DNA of 64,000 bases from Marinobacter gudaonensis (GTDB lineage Bacteria; Pseudomonadota; Gammaproteobacteria; Pseudomonadales; Oleiphilaceae), in contig NZ_FOYV01000002.1 of NCBI RefSeq assembly GCF_900115175.1, forward strand, positions 62,001 to 126,000. The letters run 5' to 3'. The position numbers and the translations under genes are program-made. The notes beneath the pieces are model-generated. The model had not been told where the DNA came from, ran no database searches, and saw nothing but the letters and a program-made list of their open reading frames with translations. Shown here piece after piece: positions 7,360 through 15,887 of the stretch (within the stretch, counting starts at the first letter, position 1; each line of letters opens with the position of its first letter).

Positions 7360-9014
7360 CAGGACACCTCCTGGCGCGCTTCGCGCACGGCCAGCCGACG
7401 AACGGCCTCCGCCATGGTGGCGGCGCTGGCAAAGCGCTTGTCCGGCTCTCGCTGGATGGCCTTGTTGATCAGGCGAACCACTCCGTTGGGCAGCTCCGCG
7501 TTAAACTCCCGGACGCTGCGGGGGCGTTTGTTCAGAATCTGGTAGGTCAGATTGGCCAGGGTGTCGCCCTGGTAGGGAGTCTCGCCGCTGACCAGCTTGT
7601 AGAGGGTGACGCCCAGGCTGTAGATATCAGAGGCCCCGGTCACTTTCTGGCCTTTCAACTGTTCCGGCGACATATACAGGGGACTGCCCATGACCGCACC
7701 GGTGCGGGTACGGGAATCATCGGAAATCTTGGCGATGCCAAAATCGGTGATCTTGATATCGCCGGTGTCCGGATTGAAGATGATGTTGCCGGGCTTGATA
7801 TCGCGGTGCACGATCTTCTGGCTGTGGGCATAGGCCAGGGCGTCCGCCGTCCGGGCAATAATGTCCAGCACCTGATGCAGAGGCAACAACCGACCGGGCC
7901 TTCCAAAGTCACTGAGGGGCCGCCCCTTGGCGTAATCCATGGCAATGTAGGCGAGGTCTGCCTCCTCACCGACATCATAGACGGTCACAATCGCCGGATG
8001 ATTCAGGCGCCCGGCGGCTTCGGCCTCCCGGAAAAATCGCTCCTTGAGATCCCCAATCTGCCCGTCATCGAAGGCCTGGTAGCTCAGGGTCTTGATGGCA
8101 ACGGTGCGGGCAATCTTCGGGTCCTTGCCCAGGTAGACCACGCCCATCGCGCCGCGACCTATTTCCCGCTCGATTTCATAACGCCCAAGCGTCGGTCGGC
8201 TGACCGAAGGTTCGGGCATCAACAAGGTGCGAGTGCTGTCGAAACTGCCCGGGGACAGAGTTGTGTTCTCCGGTGCCAGTTTCTCGAGCGCGGCCAGGCG
8301 TGCAGGCGTGTCGCGAAAGCCCCTCCGGCGTTCCAGGATACTGCGGTAAGTATCCGCTGCCCTGTCGTACTGACGTTTACGTTCCTGCTGGATGGCGATG
8401 TCGTAGCGCAGATCCAGTTCGTCCGCACAGGTGGGGCAGCCGTTAAGAGCCTCAAGGGCCTCGTCGATGTGGCCCTGTTTCAGGAACAGCCTCGACAACC
8501 GCAACCGCGCCTCACGCACGTTATCTGTGAGCGCACGGATGTGCTTCTGGGGTTGCAGCCAGAACAGCATCATCACAAAGCCCGCTACCAGGAGGGTCAG
8601 TACAACGCCAAGGGGAACCCAGGCACTGTGGTAGAACATCAACGCGGCCTGGATAACCACCAGCGAACCGCCAAACAGCAGGGTTACCGGCAGGGAGACA
8701 GCGGCACCCATCAGCGGCACTGCCAGCACCAGGTACAGTGCCGTAATAGCCAGCCCTGCCCTGACCGCCATGTCCGACCAGGGCGGCTGAGATAGCCCCC
8801 GGTCGGCCATCGCAGGGCCCAAAGCCTCCGGTGCCAGTATCGCTGCCGGTGTGTCACCCTCGGGCACTCCAAGTATGCTGAACAGCGCCCTGTCTGCCCA
8901 ACCCACAAGGGCAAAATGATCACCGGCCAGGGCGAACACCACAGCCATAACGAGAACAACGACCCGCAGGCTGAACAGGCGAGGAATAAGAGCGGTAATA
9001 GCGTTCACAGGCAT
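7359..9014 (-). CDS. Membrane Ser/Thr protein kinase with reduced CHASE2-like N-terminus
   Basis: About 551 residues. The N-terminal 165 residues hold one transmembrane helix, a short periplasmic loop of about 50 residues, and a cluster of three more helices ending near FVMMLFWLQPQKH. This looks like the membrane end of CHASE2 sensors but without the usual large extracytoplasmic domain. A helical TPR-like stretch (LFLKQGHIDEALEAL through RYDIAIQQERKRQYDRAADTY) precedes the Hanks-type kinase domain (about 280-545). The kinase motifs are GRGAMGVVYLGK, VAIKTL, HRDIKPGNIIF, DFGIAK and GSPLYMSPEQ, all intact. The ATG at 9014 was preferred to an upstream TTG at 9041; neither has a strong ribosome-binding site. 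It heads a kinase-phosphatase-FHA operon. Confidence 0.93.
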   Translation of the reverse strand: MPVNAITALIPRLFSLRVVVLVMAVVFALAGDHFALVGWADRALFSILGVPEGDTPAAILAPEALGPAMADRGLSQPPWSDMAVRAGLAITALYLVLAVPLMGAAVSLPVTLLFGGSLVVIQAALMFYHSAWVPLGVVLTLLVAGFVMMLFWLQPQKHIRALTDNVREARLRLSRLFLKQGHIDEALEALNGCPTCADELDLRYDIAIQQERKRQYDRAADTYRSILERRRGFRDTPARLAALEKLAPENTTLSPGSFDSTRTLLMPEPSVSRPTLGRYEIEREIGRGAMGVVYLGKDPKIARTVAIKTLSYQAFDDGQIGDLKERFFREAEAAGRLNHPAIVTVYDVGEEADLAYIAMDYAKGRPLSDFGRPGRLLPLHQVLDIIARTADALAYAHSQKIVHRDIKPGNIIFNPDTGDIKITDFGIAKISDDSRTRTGAVMGSPLYMSPEQLKGQKVTGASDIYSLGVTLYKLVSGETPYQGDTLANLTYQILNKRPRSVREFNAELPNGVVRLINKAIQREPDKRFASAATMAEAVRRLAVREARQEVS

Positions 9015-9041
9015 CTTTGTTATGGCGGTTGAATCCAGCAA

Positions 9042-9226
9042 GTTTAGAAAGCACAGCGGCAGTTCGATACTGCAAGCAGGGTTTTTTTTGTAAGTGTTTG
9101 TTTACGTGGGAGCAGGGTCACGTATCCTATACTTTGGGAACCGAACACGCGGATCTACCGTCCTTTCTGGGCAACCGAAAGGAAATAACCGCTGCGTGTA
9201 GCGCAGCCAACAACGAGGAGTGAACC
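9042..9226 (+). promoter_or_regulatory. Divergent promoter region with leader hairpin
   Basis: This spacer separates the kinase operon from the PA2779-like gene. A TATACT that could serve as a -10 element lies near 9130. A hairpin with arms TCCTTTC (9161-9167) and GAAAGGA (9177-9183) sits in the probable leader of the downstream gene. No recognised operator is visible. Confidence 0.35.
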
Positions 9227-9628
9227 ATGTCTGGAATTCGTAAGCACCTGAGGTACGTCTCGTTTTTCATGGCCATGATGATGGCCCTTGGCTCCGTCTG
9301 GTCCGCCACCGCGACCGCCGGAATGGTAGGAACCGGCGAGATGATCGGGCAGCAACAGGTTCAGCTGGATCGACAGCAGTTGCTGAGCATGCTCGAAAGA
9401 CAGGATGTGCAGGACAAGCTGGCAGATCTGGGCGTCAGTCAGGACCAGGTCAAAGAACGCATCCAGAACCTCACCCCCACCGAGCTGGCGGATTTTGAGC
9501 AACAATTGGCCGAAGCGCCCGCCGGGCAGGATGTGGTAGGCATAATCGTGCTGTTCCTGCTGGTGTTCATCATTACCGATATGCTCTGCGCCACAAATAT
9601 CTTCCCCTTCATCAACTGCATCCGATAA
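9227..9628 (+). CDS. PA2779-family small membrane protein
   Basis: A 133-residue protein with an N-terminal signal or anchor (YVSFFMAMMMALGSVWSATATAG), a charged helical middle rich in Gln, Leu and Asp (LDRQQLLSMLERQDVQDKLADLGVSQDQVKERI), and a C-terminal transmembrane helix (VVGIIVLFLLVFIITDML) ending in two cysteines. This is the layout of the PA2779 family of unknown function. GAGGAG precedes the start. It is always, as far as I know, paired with a PA2778-type peptidase-like protein, which begins 10 nt downstream here. Confidence 0.88.
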   Translation: MSGIRKHLRYVSFFMAMMMALGSVWSATATAGMVGTGEMIGQQQVQLDRQQLLSMLERQDVQDKLADLGVSQDQVKERIQNLTPTELADFEQQLAEAPAGQDVVGIIVLFLLVFIITDMLCATNIFPFINCIR

Positions 9629-9637
9629 CGGCAAAAG

Positions 9638-10642
9638 GTGGCCTTTCCTTCCATCTTCCAAAAGGCCGCCCGCCTCAGGCTGACCATGGTCATCGTGGTC
9701 AGCCTGCTGGCTGGATGTGCCAGCGCGCCAAAGTGGCCATCTTCGCAAGCACCGGAGCAGCCCTCGCTGCCGGAACGGGTGATTCTGTCGGACGTGCCCT
9801 TCTATCCCCAAGAGCGCTACCAGTGCGGCCCTGCATCCCTGGCCATGATGCTCAACAGTCAGGGACTGGAGACGCAACCGGAGGTACTCAAGGAGCTGGT
9901 TTATATTCCCGGCCGTGAGGGTACCCTGCAGGTAGAGATGGTGGCTGGCGCCCGGGCCCATGGGATGCTGGTCTATCCCCTGGACGGAACGCTGGAGAGC
10001 CTGCTGACCGAGGTGGCTGCTGGCAACCCGGTGCTGGTTATGCAGAACCTGAGGTTCGATTGGTGGCCGCAATGGCACTTTGCCGTGGTTATCGGCTACG
10101 ACGCCGGGCAACGCGACCTCATTCTGCACACCGATACCCGCGAGCAGCAACCCGTCGACCTGGAGGTATTCAGCAACACCTGGGGACGGGCCAATCAATG
10201 GGCCGTGACCATCCTCCCGCCGGATCAGGTTCCGGCAACGGCCGAACCACTGCGGTTCCTGAAGTCTGCCCACGATCTCGAGACCACCGGGCGGACAACC
10301 GCGGCGGGCATTGCCTACAGGACCGCCGAGGCCACCTGGCCGAACCAGCCCGCTGTTCCCATGGCCAGGGGCAATCTGGCCTGGCAACTGGGACAACGTG
10401 AGGAGGCCATCGAACATTTCCTGCGCACCACCAGGCAGTTTCCCGAGTTTCCGGAAGGTTGGAACAATCTGGCCTACGCGCTGGAGGCAAGGCAGTGCAA
10501 AGCCTCAGCCACCCGGGCCGCTCGCTGCGCCGCAACGCTGGCACCGGAGCGCTTTGGGGATTCGGACCTGCTCCGAGGGTCCGAGAACACCACATCAGGG
10601 CAACCGGAGAACTGCCCGGTAGTGCCCGCCTGCGCTCGCTGA
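9638..10642 (+). CDS. PA2778-family C39-like cysteine peptidase lipoprotein with TPR tail
   Basis: The protein starts at GTG 9638 or at ATG 9686, and has a signal peptide ending in a lipobox, SLLAGCAS. A C39-like papain-fold domain follows (about 45-190) with the catalytic Cys in YQCGPASLAMM and His in QWHFAVVIGY, so it should be active. The C-terminal third carries one or two TPR-like helical pairs (AVPMARGNLAWQLGQREEAIEHFL, EGWNNLAYALEARQ). C39 domains classically cut double-glycine leaders, but this family is periplasmic, not part of an ABC exporter. Target and function are unknown. It is co-directional with the PA2779-like gene. Confidence 0.88.
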   Translation: MAFPSIFQKAARLRLTMVIVVSLLAGCASAPKWPSSQAPEQPSLPERVILSDVPFYPQERYQCGPASLAMMLNSQGLETQPEVLKELVYIPGREGTLQVEMVAGARAHGMLVYPLDGTLESLLTEVAAGNPVLVMQNLRFDWWPQWHFAVVIGYDAGQRDLILHTDTREQQPVDLEVFSNTWGRANQWAVTILPPDQVPATAEPLRFLKSAHDLETTGRTTAAGIAYRTAEATWPNQPAVPMARGNLAWQLGQREEAIEHFLRTTRQFPEFPEGWNNLAYALEARQCKASATRAARCAATLAPERFGDSDLLRGSENTTSGQPENCPVVPACAR

Positions 10643-10646
10643 GTGT

Positions 10647-11285
10647 CTAGGACGGTTTCCTGAACAGGGCCACATCCTTTACCGGTATCTCCAGGACCCA
10701 TTCGTACTTCGCCGCAAGCCACTCGAAAGTGGCAGCCCGGTAGAACACCACGTGCGTGGGGTCGCGGCGATAATGCCAGTTATCAAACCGATCGTCGTCG
10801 GTCTGGAAACAGGTCATCACCGCCAACCAGCCGCCGGGCCTGAGCATGCGGTCCAGTTCCCGGAACACCTCGGCGGGTGCGTAGAGATGCTCCACCACCT
10901 CGGTGCATGTGATGAAATCATAGGTTTCTGACAACACCTCCGGCGCAGGGTGGAAAAACGGGTCGTACAGGCTCACTGACAGGCCCCGGGACTCAAGCAT
11001 GGTCGCCAGAGCCGGGCCGGGACCGCAGCCGAAATCCAGGCCGGCAGCCTCAGGCGGAAGCCGCTGGAGCAAGGGTTCGGTCAACTTCGAAAGAAATTTC
11101 CGGTAGCCAGGATCGGATGGGTCATTGTCGTGCAGCTCGTAGATCTGCCGCTCCTGCTCGGGTGAGAGCCGGCACTTCTCGTCCATCACCGTGGCCTGGC
11201 AGACAGCACAGCGGAGATAACGCTGATCGTTCACCACCCGAAACTCGGCTAATGCCGACGTTTCGCACACTGGACACAGGGTCAT
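10647..11285 (-). CDS. Class I SAM-dependent methyltransferase with N-terminal zinc ribbon
   Basis: The 212-residue protein opens with a small Cys-rich segment (CPVCETSALAEF then YLRCAVC), a likely zinc ribbon. The Rossmann methyltransferase domain follows, with motif I GLDFGCGPGPALATML, acidic motif YDPFF, and post-motif LRPGGWLAVMT. The methyl acceptor is unknown; similar proteins are annotated as methyltransferase type 11/23 family. It is 4 nt downstream of the YeiR-type GTPase on the same strand, so they are probably co-transcribed. It converges with the C39-like lipoprotein gene. Confidence 0.88.
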   Translation of the reverse strand: MTLCPVCETSALAEFRVVNDQRYLRCAVCQATVMDEKCRLSPEQERQIYELHDNDPSDPGYRKFLSKLTEPLLQRLPPEAAGLDFGCGPGPALATMLESRGLSVSLYDPFFHPAPEVLSETYDFITCTEVVEHLYAPAEVFRELDRMLRPGGWLAVMTCFQTDDDRFDNWHYRRDPTHVVFYRAATFEWLAAKYEWVLEIPVKDVALFRKPS

Positions 11286-11289
11286 GACG

Positions 11290-12276
11290 TTACCTCGGGG
11301 ACAGCCCTGCCGCTGCCCTCATGCGAGCATCGAGCTCGAGGGCATCGATCTGATCTGAGGCAATCACCTCGGCCCGGCTGCATTCCTGGGGCTCGGCGCC
11401 GATAACCGTGAGCGCACCATCCACCACGTTGATGGCCCGCCAGCCTTCCGCCGTGTGAACAACAGCCTTGAAACGCACAAACGCCGAATCCATCGCCATG
11501 ACCAGCAGTGCATTCTCATCAAGCACTCGGTCGGGGTGAATACGCCAGCCAACGCTGAAATGCCCCTGCCCCTGGTTGGTAACCTGTTGCCAGGGTCGCT
11601 CCTCGATGGAGGGTGCCGGCGACTCGCTTTTGTGGTGGTGGTGATGATGGGCACCCGGATCGCTGACCGGCCGTTCATCGGAATGGCCATTGAGCCAGCC
11701 CAGGGCCAGTTGCCCGAACCGGGTGTGATGGATCGTCCGCTTCGCAGGCTCGAGTTCGGCCGCCCATTCATCGAAACGGGCAAGTTGCTCTGAAGTGCAC
11801 AGATCGGTCTTGTTGGCCACCAGAATATCGGCGGCCGCCACCTGGTCCCGGAACTGGACATTGCCCAGCACCTTCGGCTCCTCAAGCCTGCGCGGGTCCA
11901 CCAGGCAGATCACCGGGCCCATGGCGAGCACGTCGTGGTAGTGCTCGCTGGTCAGGGTTTCCAGGATCTGTGAGGGATGCCCCAGACCTGTTGGCTCAAT
12001 CAGCAGCCTGTCCGGCTTCGCCTTGTGTATCAATTGGTTGAGCCCGATCTGCATGGGCAGGCCGGCGACACAACACATACAGCCACCGGGAATTTCCTTG
12101 ATGAAGGCGCCCTCGGTCTGCAACAGGGCACCATCAATGCCCACCTCGCCGAACTCGTTCACCAGAACCGCCCACACTTCGTTATCCGGTTTGCGCTTCA
12201 GGAGGTCGAGGATCGCAGTGGTTTTACCGACGCCCAGGAATCCAAGAATAAGGCTGGTAGGTATGGGCTGTTTCAT
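11290..12276 (-). CDS. yeiR: COG0523 zinc-binding GTPase (YeiR/CobW family)
   Basis: At 328 residues it has the same length as E. coli YeiR and similar motifs: P-loop GFLGVGKTTAI, VNEFGEVGIDGALL, the CxCC metal site in GGCMCCVAGLPMQ, IEPTGLGHPSQIL and NKTD. A run of histidines near residue 215 (HHHHHHKS) adds metal-binding capacity and sits between the G domain and the CobW C-terminal domain. YeiR-type GTPases are thought to act in zinc insertion or trafficking. The gene overlaps the downstream end of a membrane-protein gene by 4 nt, indicating coupling. No Zur site is evident to me upstream. Confidence 0.92.
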   Translation of the reverse strand: MKQPIPTSLILGFLGVGKTTAILDLLKRKPDNEVWAVLVNEFGEVGIDGALLQTEGAFIKEIPGGCMCCVAGLPMQIGLNQLIHKAKPDRLLIEPTGLGHPSQILETLTSEHYHDVLAMGPVICLVDPRRLEEPKVLGNVQFRDQVAAADILVANKTDLCTSEQLARFDEWAAELEPAKRTIHHTRFGQLALGWLNGHSDERPVSDPGAHHHHHHKSESPAPSIEERPWQQVTNQGQGHFSVGWRIHPDRVLDENALLVMAMDSAFVRFKAVVHTAEGWRAINVVDGALTVIGAEPQECSRAEVIASDQIDALELDARMRAAAGLSPR

Positions 12277-12662
12277 GGCCCTTCACCTTTGAGGAACTTG
12301 CCAACCACCCGGTCTGACATGAGCGCATGGGCCAGAGCCGGGTATGGCAGGTAATGCAGGAACAGGGCGGCCAGGGTGACCGAATCCATGGCGCCATCCA
12401 GGAACATCCAGGCGCCGAAGGCCGCAAACAGGGCACCGAGAAAGCCACCGTAGATCCAAAGCGCCCGCGACCTCTCCTCGGGCAAGGGCAGGCGTTGCAG
12501 GGCCCGGGCCACCGAGAAACTCATGTAGACGGCGATCAGGGCAGCTATCACCAGCGACGCCAACAATCCGCTGAAGCCGATCAGGTACCGGAACAGGTAG
12601 TTGGTCAGGAAGAACAGGGCGATGCAGGTGACAGCAACTATGGTGATGCGGGTCTTTTCCAT
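12273..12662 (-). CDS. Four-helix integral membrane protein of unknown function
   Basis: A 129-residue hydrophobic protein with about four transmembrane segments (TIVAVTCIALFFLTNYLF, GLLASLVIAALIAVYMSF, ALWIYGGFLGALFAAFGAWMFL, VTLAALFLHYLPYPALAHALM). I do not recognise the family. It is the first gene of a three-gene run, overlapping the start of the YeiR-type GTPase by 4 nt. This suggests, but does not show, a link to metal handling. Confidence 0.75.
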   Translation of the reverse strand: MEKTRITIVAVTCIALFFLTNYLFRYLIGFSGLLASLVIAALIAVYMSFSVARALQRLPLPEERSRALWIYGGFLGALFAAFGAWMFLDGAMDSVTLAALFLHYLPYPALAHALMSDRVVGKFLKGEGP

Positions 12663-12797
12663 GATGGTCTGTTTTTGTGAGGTTAGTGGAACGCGCCGCC
12701 AAGAATGGCAGAGACGCTCTCAAAGAACCAGCCCTGCTGCGACCCGGGGTCCAGACTGCTATCATGCCCGACATTCTCACTGGCAACCGGACAACCG

Positions 12798-13730
12798 ATG
12801 ACCACTGGCAACTCCACGCGCCTGAACAAGTACATCAGCGAAAGCGGCCTTTGCTCCCGCCGGGAGGCTGACCGCTACATCGAGCAGGGCAACGTTTTCA
12901 TCAATGGCAAACGGGCGATTATCGGCGATCAGGTGCTGCCAGGCGACACGGTGAAGGTCAACGGCCAGGTAATCGAACCACGCGCGGAAGAGGATCTGGT
13001 GTTCATCGCCCTCAACAAACCTGTGGGCATCGTCAGCACCACGGACAGCGCCGAAAAGGACAACATCCAGCGATTCGTCGGCCACAGTGAACGCATTTTT
13101 CCGATCGGCCGCCTGGACAAGGACTCCCAGGGCCTGATTTTCATGACCAGCAACGGCGACCTGGTCAACAAGATCCTGCGAGCCGGCAACAATCACGAGA
13201 AAGAATACCTGGTGACGGTGGACAAGCCGGTGACCCGGGAATTCGTCGAGGGCATGGCCGGCGGCGTGCCGATTCTTGGCACGGTCACGAAAAAGTGCAA
13301 GGTATCCAGGGAATCACGGTTTGTGTTCCGGATTACCCTGGTGCAGGGCCTGAACCGCCAAATCCGCCGTATGTGCGAGCACTTCGGCTATCAGGTGACC
13401 AGGCTCGAGCGAATCCGGATCATGAACGTGAGCCTGAAAGGCCTGGCTCCCGGGCAGTGGCGGGACCTCACGGAACAGGAGCTGGCCGGGCTGTTCGATG
13501 CCATCCGGAATTCCTCGTCGGAAGCGCCACCGAATTCGGGCAAGGCGGTGAAAAAGAAGCTGGGCGGCAAGGCCCGCGCCGGCGGCAAGCCAGGCCTTTC
13601 AGCGAAGCCCGGCAAACCCGGCAGCCCACGGCGACCGGCCGGCAAAGGCAAACCACCTGCGGGCGGAAAACCTGCCCCAGGCAAGCGACCCAAGGCTGGC
13701 AAACCCAGGCAGAAGAGCGTCAAGCGGTAG
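12798..13730 (+). CDS. rluF: 23S rRNA pseudouridine(2604) synthase
   Basis: The first 255 residues match E. coli RluF closely: S4 domain [30 protein letters not shown], the catalytic aspartate in [16 protein letters not shown], and [21 protein letters not shown]. The enzyme converts U2604 of 23S rRNA and acts on U35 of tRNA-Tyr. The C-terminal 60 residues form a low-complexity tail rich in Gly, Lys, Pro and Ala ([17 protein letters not shown]), probably disordered and RNA-binding. The start at 12798 gives [13 protein letters not shown]; an ATG at 12705 would add an unconserved segment overlapping the divergent promoter. Confidence 0.96.
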   Translation: MTTGNSTRLNKYISESGLCSRREADRYIEQGNVFINGKRAIIGDQVLPGDTVKVNGQVIEPRAEEDLVFIALNKPVGIVSTTDSAEKDNIQRFVGHSERIFPIGRLDKDSQGLIFMTSNGDLVNKILRAGNNHEKEYLVTVDKPVTREFVEGMAGGVPILGTVTKKCKVSRESRFVFRITLVQGLNRQIRRMCEHFGYQVTRLERIRIMNVSLKGLAPGQWRDLTEQELAGLFDAIRNSSSEAPPNSGKAVKKKLGGKARAGGKPGLSAKPGKPGSPRRPAGKGKPPAGGKPAPGKRPKAGKPRQKSVKR

Positions 13731-13744
13731 CCTGTCGCCGGGGC

Positions 13745-14089
13745 CTATTTTTTCACCCACTCGCCACCGATCTGCACGTACTGGCCGGCAGGCGTTTTCT
13801 CGATAGCCTTCTTTCCGGCCACCGTCTCCACCTGGGTTACCGGAATGTTGTGCTTCTCGGCAATGCGCTTGTACTCGTCGCGCCGGGCACTGTTGATGGC
13901 CTGCACCACCTCTCTGGCCTGGCCTTCAGGCCGCACCACTTCGAGGTAACCTGTGGGCGTTTCCCCAACCAGACCCTGCTGCTTGACCGAGTCCAGCTTT
14001 TGCTTGGCTTCGTCCAGCCCCATGGCCAGCGTGGAAGCCGCCAAACCCAGGGCCAGCACCATCGCGAACATCTGCATCAGTCGTTTCAT
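13745..14089 (-). CDS. ydbL: YdbL family periplasmic protein (DUF1318)
   Basis: A 114-residue secreted protein with a signal peptide (MKRLMQMFAMVLALGLAASTLAMG) and the DUF1318 core (LDEAKQKLDSVKQQGLVGETPTGYLEVV, INSARRDEYKRIAEKHNIPVTQVETVAGKKAIEKTPAGQYV). In E. coli, YdbL chaperones or controls assembly of the YdbH-YnbE bridge that moves phospholipid to the outer membrane. Gene order ydbH-ynbE-ydbL is the same here. GAGGGG precedes the ATG at 14089 at correct distance, which decides the start over an in-frame TTG at 14095. Confidence 0.93.
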   Translation of the reverse strand: MKRLMQMFAMVLALGLAASTLAMGLDEAKQKLDSVKQQGLVGETPTGYLEVVRPEGQAREVVQAINSARRDEYKRIAEKHNIPVTQVETVAGKKAIEKTPAGQYVQIGGEWVKK

Positions 14090-14118
14090 CGTCAACCCCT
14101 CAAACTTTGTGCGTCGGT

Positions 14119-14343
14119 TCAGAACAGGCCCTGTTCGCTGAACAGTTCATCCACTTCCTTATCCACTTTCACGTAGATTTCGTGCTGGATCTTAACGTTC
14201 AGGTTTACCGTAATCGGCTCCTTGGGTGCCGCCATCTGGACCGTTGGCGTACAGGCAACTGTGGCAAGCGGCAGTATCACGCCCATCAACACGGCGTTGA
14301 TTGATGGCCCGCCGGGCCACCTCGGCTGTTCGGATTTTTTCAT
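14119..14343 (-). CDS. ynbE: YnbE outer-membrane lipoprotein
   Basis: A 74-residue lipoprotein. The lipobox is LATVAC in a leader that is longer than usual at its N-terminus, followed by TPTVQMAAPKEPITVNLNVKIQHEIYVKVDKEV, the conserved beta-rich YnbE core. In E. coli YnbE stacks onto the C-terminus of YdbH by beta-strand augmentation and anchors the bridge in the outer membrane. The start overlaps the ydbH stop by 4 nt, so the pair is translationally coupled. Confidence 0.93.
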   Translation of the reverse strand: MKKSEQPRWPGGPSINAVLMGVILPLATVACTPTVQMAAPKEPITVNLNVKIQHEIYVKVDKEVDELFSEQGLF

Positions 14344-15863
14344 GGTGCTGTCTCCTTACCGGATTCCTGCAGCATCTCCCGGACGCGCCGGGTAACGGCT
14401 TCGTTCACCCGGCCACTGAGTTGCAAACTGGTGAGCAGTGCCGGAATGTCTTCTTCAAGATTGACGTTGAGCACCACCGGCTGCCCGCCCCTGAGTTCCG
14501 GGTTCCGGCCTTCGAGTCGAAGGCCGAGGGTTAACTTACCCTGTTCATCGTAGTCTATCGTGCTGTTAAGCACGGAATAGTGAAAATTTTGCAACGCCTG
14601 AACCACGAGGTTCATAGCCTGATTGCCGCCGAGCATGGCCTGGAGCTTGTCGGCGGGCAGTTGCAGGCGCCCACCGGGGTCCACCGCTGACACACGCCCT
14701 TCTCTCACCCGCACCTCGCCGCTGCTGGTAATTTCCAGAGGAATCCGTCCCTGGAGCCTGCCGTTGCCAGAGAGACCTTCCGCGGGGTACACCTCCATCA
14801 ACCGGCCGAGGGAAACCTCCTGCAATTCGACAGGGATCTGCCAAGAGCCATTCGCCAGCGCGTAGGTCCCGGGCGGAATCCGCAACCGGCCATCCAGGAA
14901 CGCTGCCCTGGCTTGCTGGATATCCAGGGTTCCCTCCAGGGGACTCGACGTCGACGCCGTGTAATCCCCGCTGAAACGAACCTCGCTGATCGGTATGCCC
15001 GGGTTGATGCTGGCAATCGTCATGTCCCGTAAACCGGCGGTTAACTGGCCCTGCCTCAGGGCTCCCCTCACCTCGCCACTCAATCCGGACACCGCCGTTC
15101 GATTGACGACCCCCGTCACCTTCTCCAGTTCTGCTCGACCGTTGATCTCAAGGCCATCCTGCGGGCTCACCCAGGCATCGACGGACAGGTGGACGGCGCC
15201 GGATTCCACGGTGAGCAGAGCCGGCCAATCGGTGAAGGTGGCGGCCAGGGCCCGGATATCTTCCGGCCCGTCAAGAACCGCCTCGGCGGTAACGGTCACA
15301 GCTCCATCGGGGTCAAGTTGCACTTCGAGGTCCGCCGCCAGACCGGCCGCCGATGTGAGTGTGCCGTCAATCCGAAGCGCCGCCAGCCGACCGCCGACCG
15401 AGCCCTCGAAGTGCCAGGCCTGTGGGACCAGGCGAGGATGGTCTATCCGCTCAGCGTCCATTCGAAGTTCGCCATGGATGGCAATCCGCTCTGACCACGG
15501 GCCTGTTGCGCCATAATCGAGCTGGACCTTTGTCTGACTGAGGTCTGTAAGAAGGTTACTGAGCGCCAGGGATTGTCCGCCCTGGGCGAATGCCAGGCGG
15601 TCGGTCTGGATCTGCGAGGTGGGCGCAAAATCAAAGGAGGCAGAATCGCCGTCTGCAGTCACGGTCGGCCGGATGTCGGCGCGATTACCGGTGATCTCCC
15701 AACCCCCGGACCGGATATCCGGCAAGACCACCCCCACCGAACTTTGCTCAATCGCCAGAGACCAGCCCCGGACCGCCAGGGGCGCGGCCACGGCTGTCAG
15801 ACCGGCGGCCCAGAGGAGCCCCCGGGCGAAACTTCGCGCTCGTGCACATCCTTTCCGCGGCAA
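14340..15863 (-). CDS. ydbH: YdbH-like intermembrane phospholipid transport protein (short form)
   Basis: A 507-residue AsmA/TamB-like protein with an N-terminal membrane anchor (GLLWAAGLTAVAAPLAVRGWSLAI), then a long all-beta repeat region rich in alternating polar and hydrophobic residues. The C-terminal dicarboxylate-like motif region (LQAMLGGNQAMNLVVQALQNFHYSVLNSTIDYDEQGKLTLGLRLEGRNPEL) is the conserved end that meets YnbE. E. coli YdbH has 879 residues, so this version is markedly shorter and would span a shorter distance unless several copies join. Together with YnbE and YdbL it should help shuttle phospholipids between membranes, redundantly with TamB and YhdP. Confidence 0.88.
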   Translation of the reverse strand: MPRKGCARARSFARGLLWAAGLTAVAAPLAVRGWSLAIEQSSVGVVLPDIRSGGWEITGNRADIRPTVTADGDSASFDFAPTSQIQTDRLAFAQGGQSLALSNLLTDLSQTKVQLDYGATGPWSERIAIHGELRMDAERIDHPRLVPQAWHFEGSVGGRLAALRIDGTLTSAAGLAADLEVQLDPDGAVTVTAEAVLDGPEDIRALAATFTDWPALLTVESGAVHLSVDAWVSPQDGLEINGRAELEKVTGVVNRTAVSGLSGEVRGALRQGQLTAGLRDMTIASINPGIPISEVRFSGDYTASTSSPLEGTLDIQQARAAFLDGRLRIPPGTYALANGSWQIPVELQEVSLGRLMEVYPAEGLSGNGRLQGRIPLEITSSGEVRVREGRVSAVDPGGRLQLPADKLQAMLGGNQAMNLVVQALQNFHYSVLNSTIDYDEQGKLTLGLRLEGRNPELRGGQPVVLNVNLEEDIPALLTSLQLSGRVNEAVTRRVREMLQESGKETAP

Positions 15864-15887
15864 AACGACGCTCCTGTCGGTTCGGTT

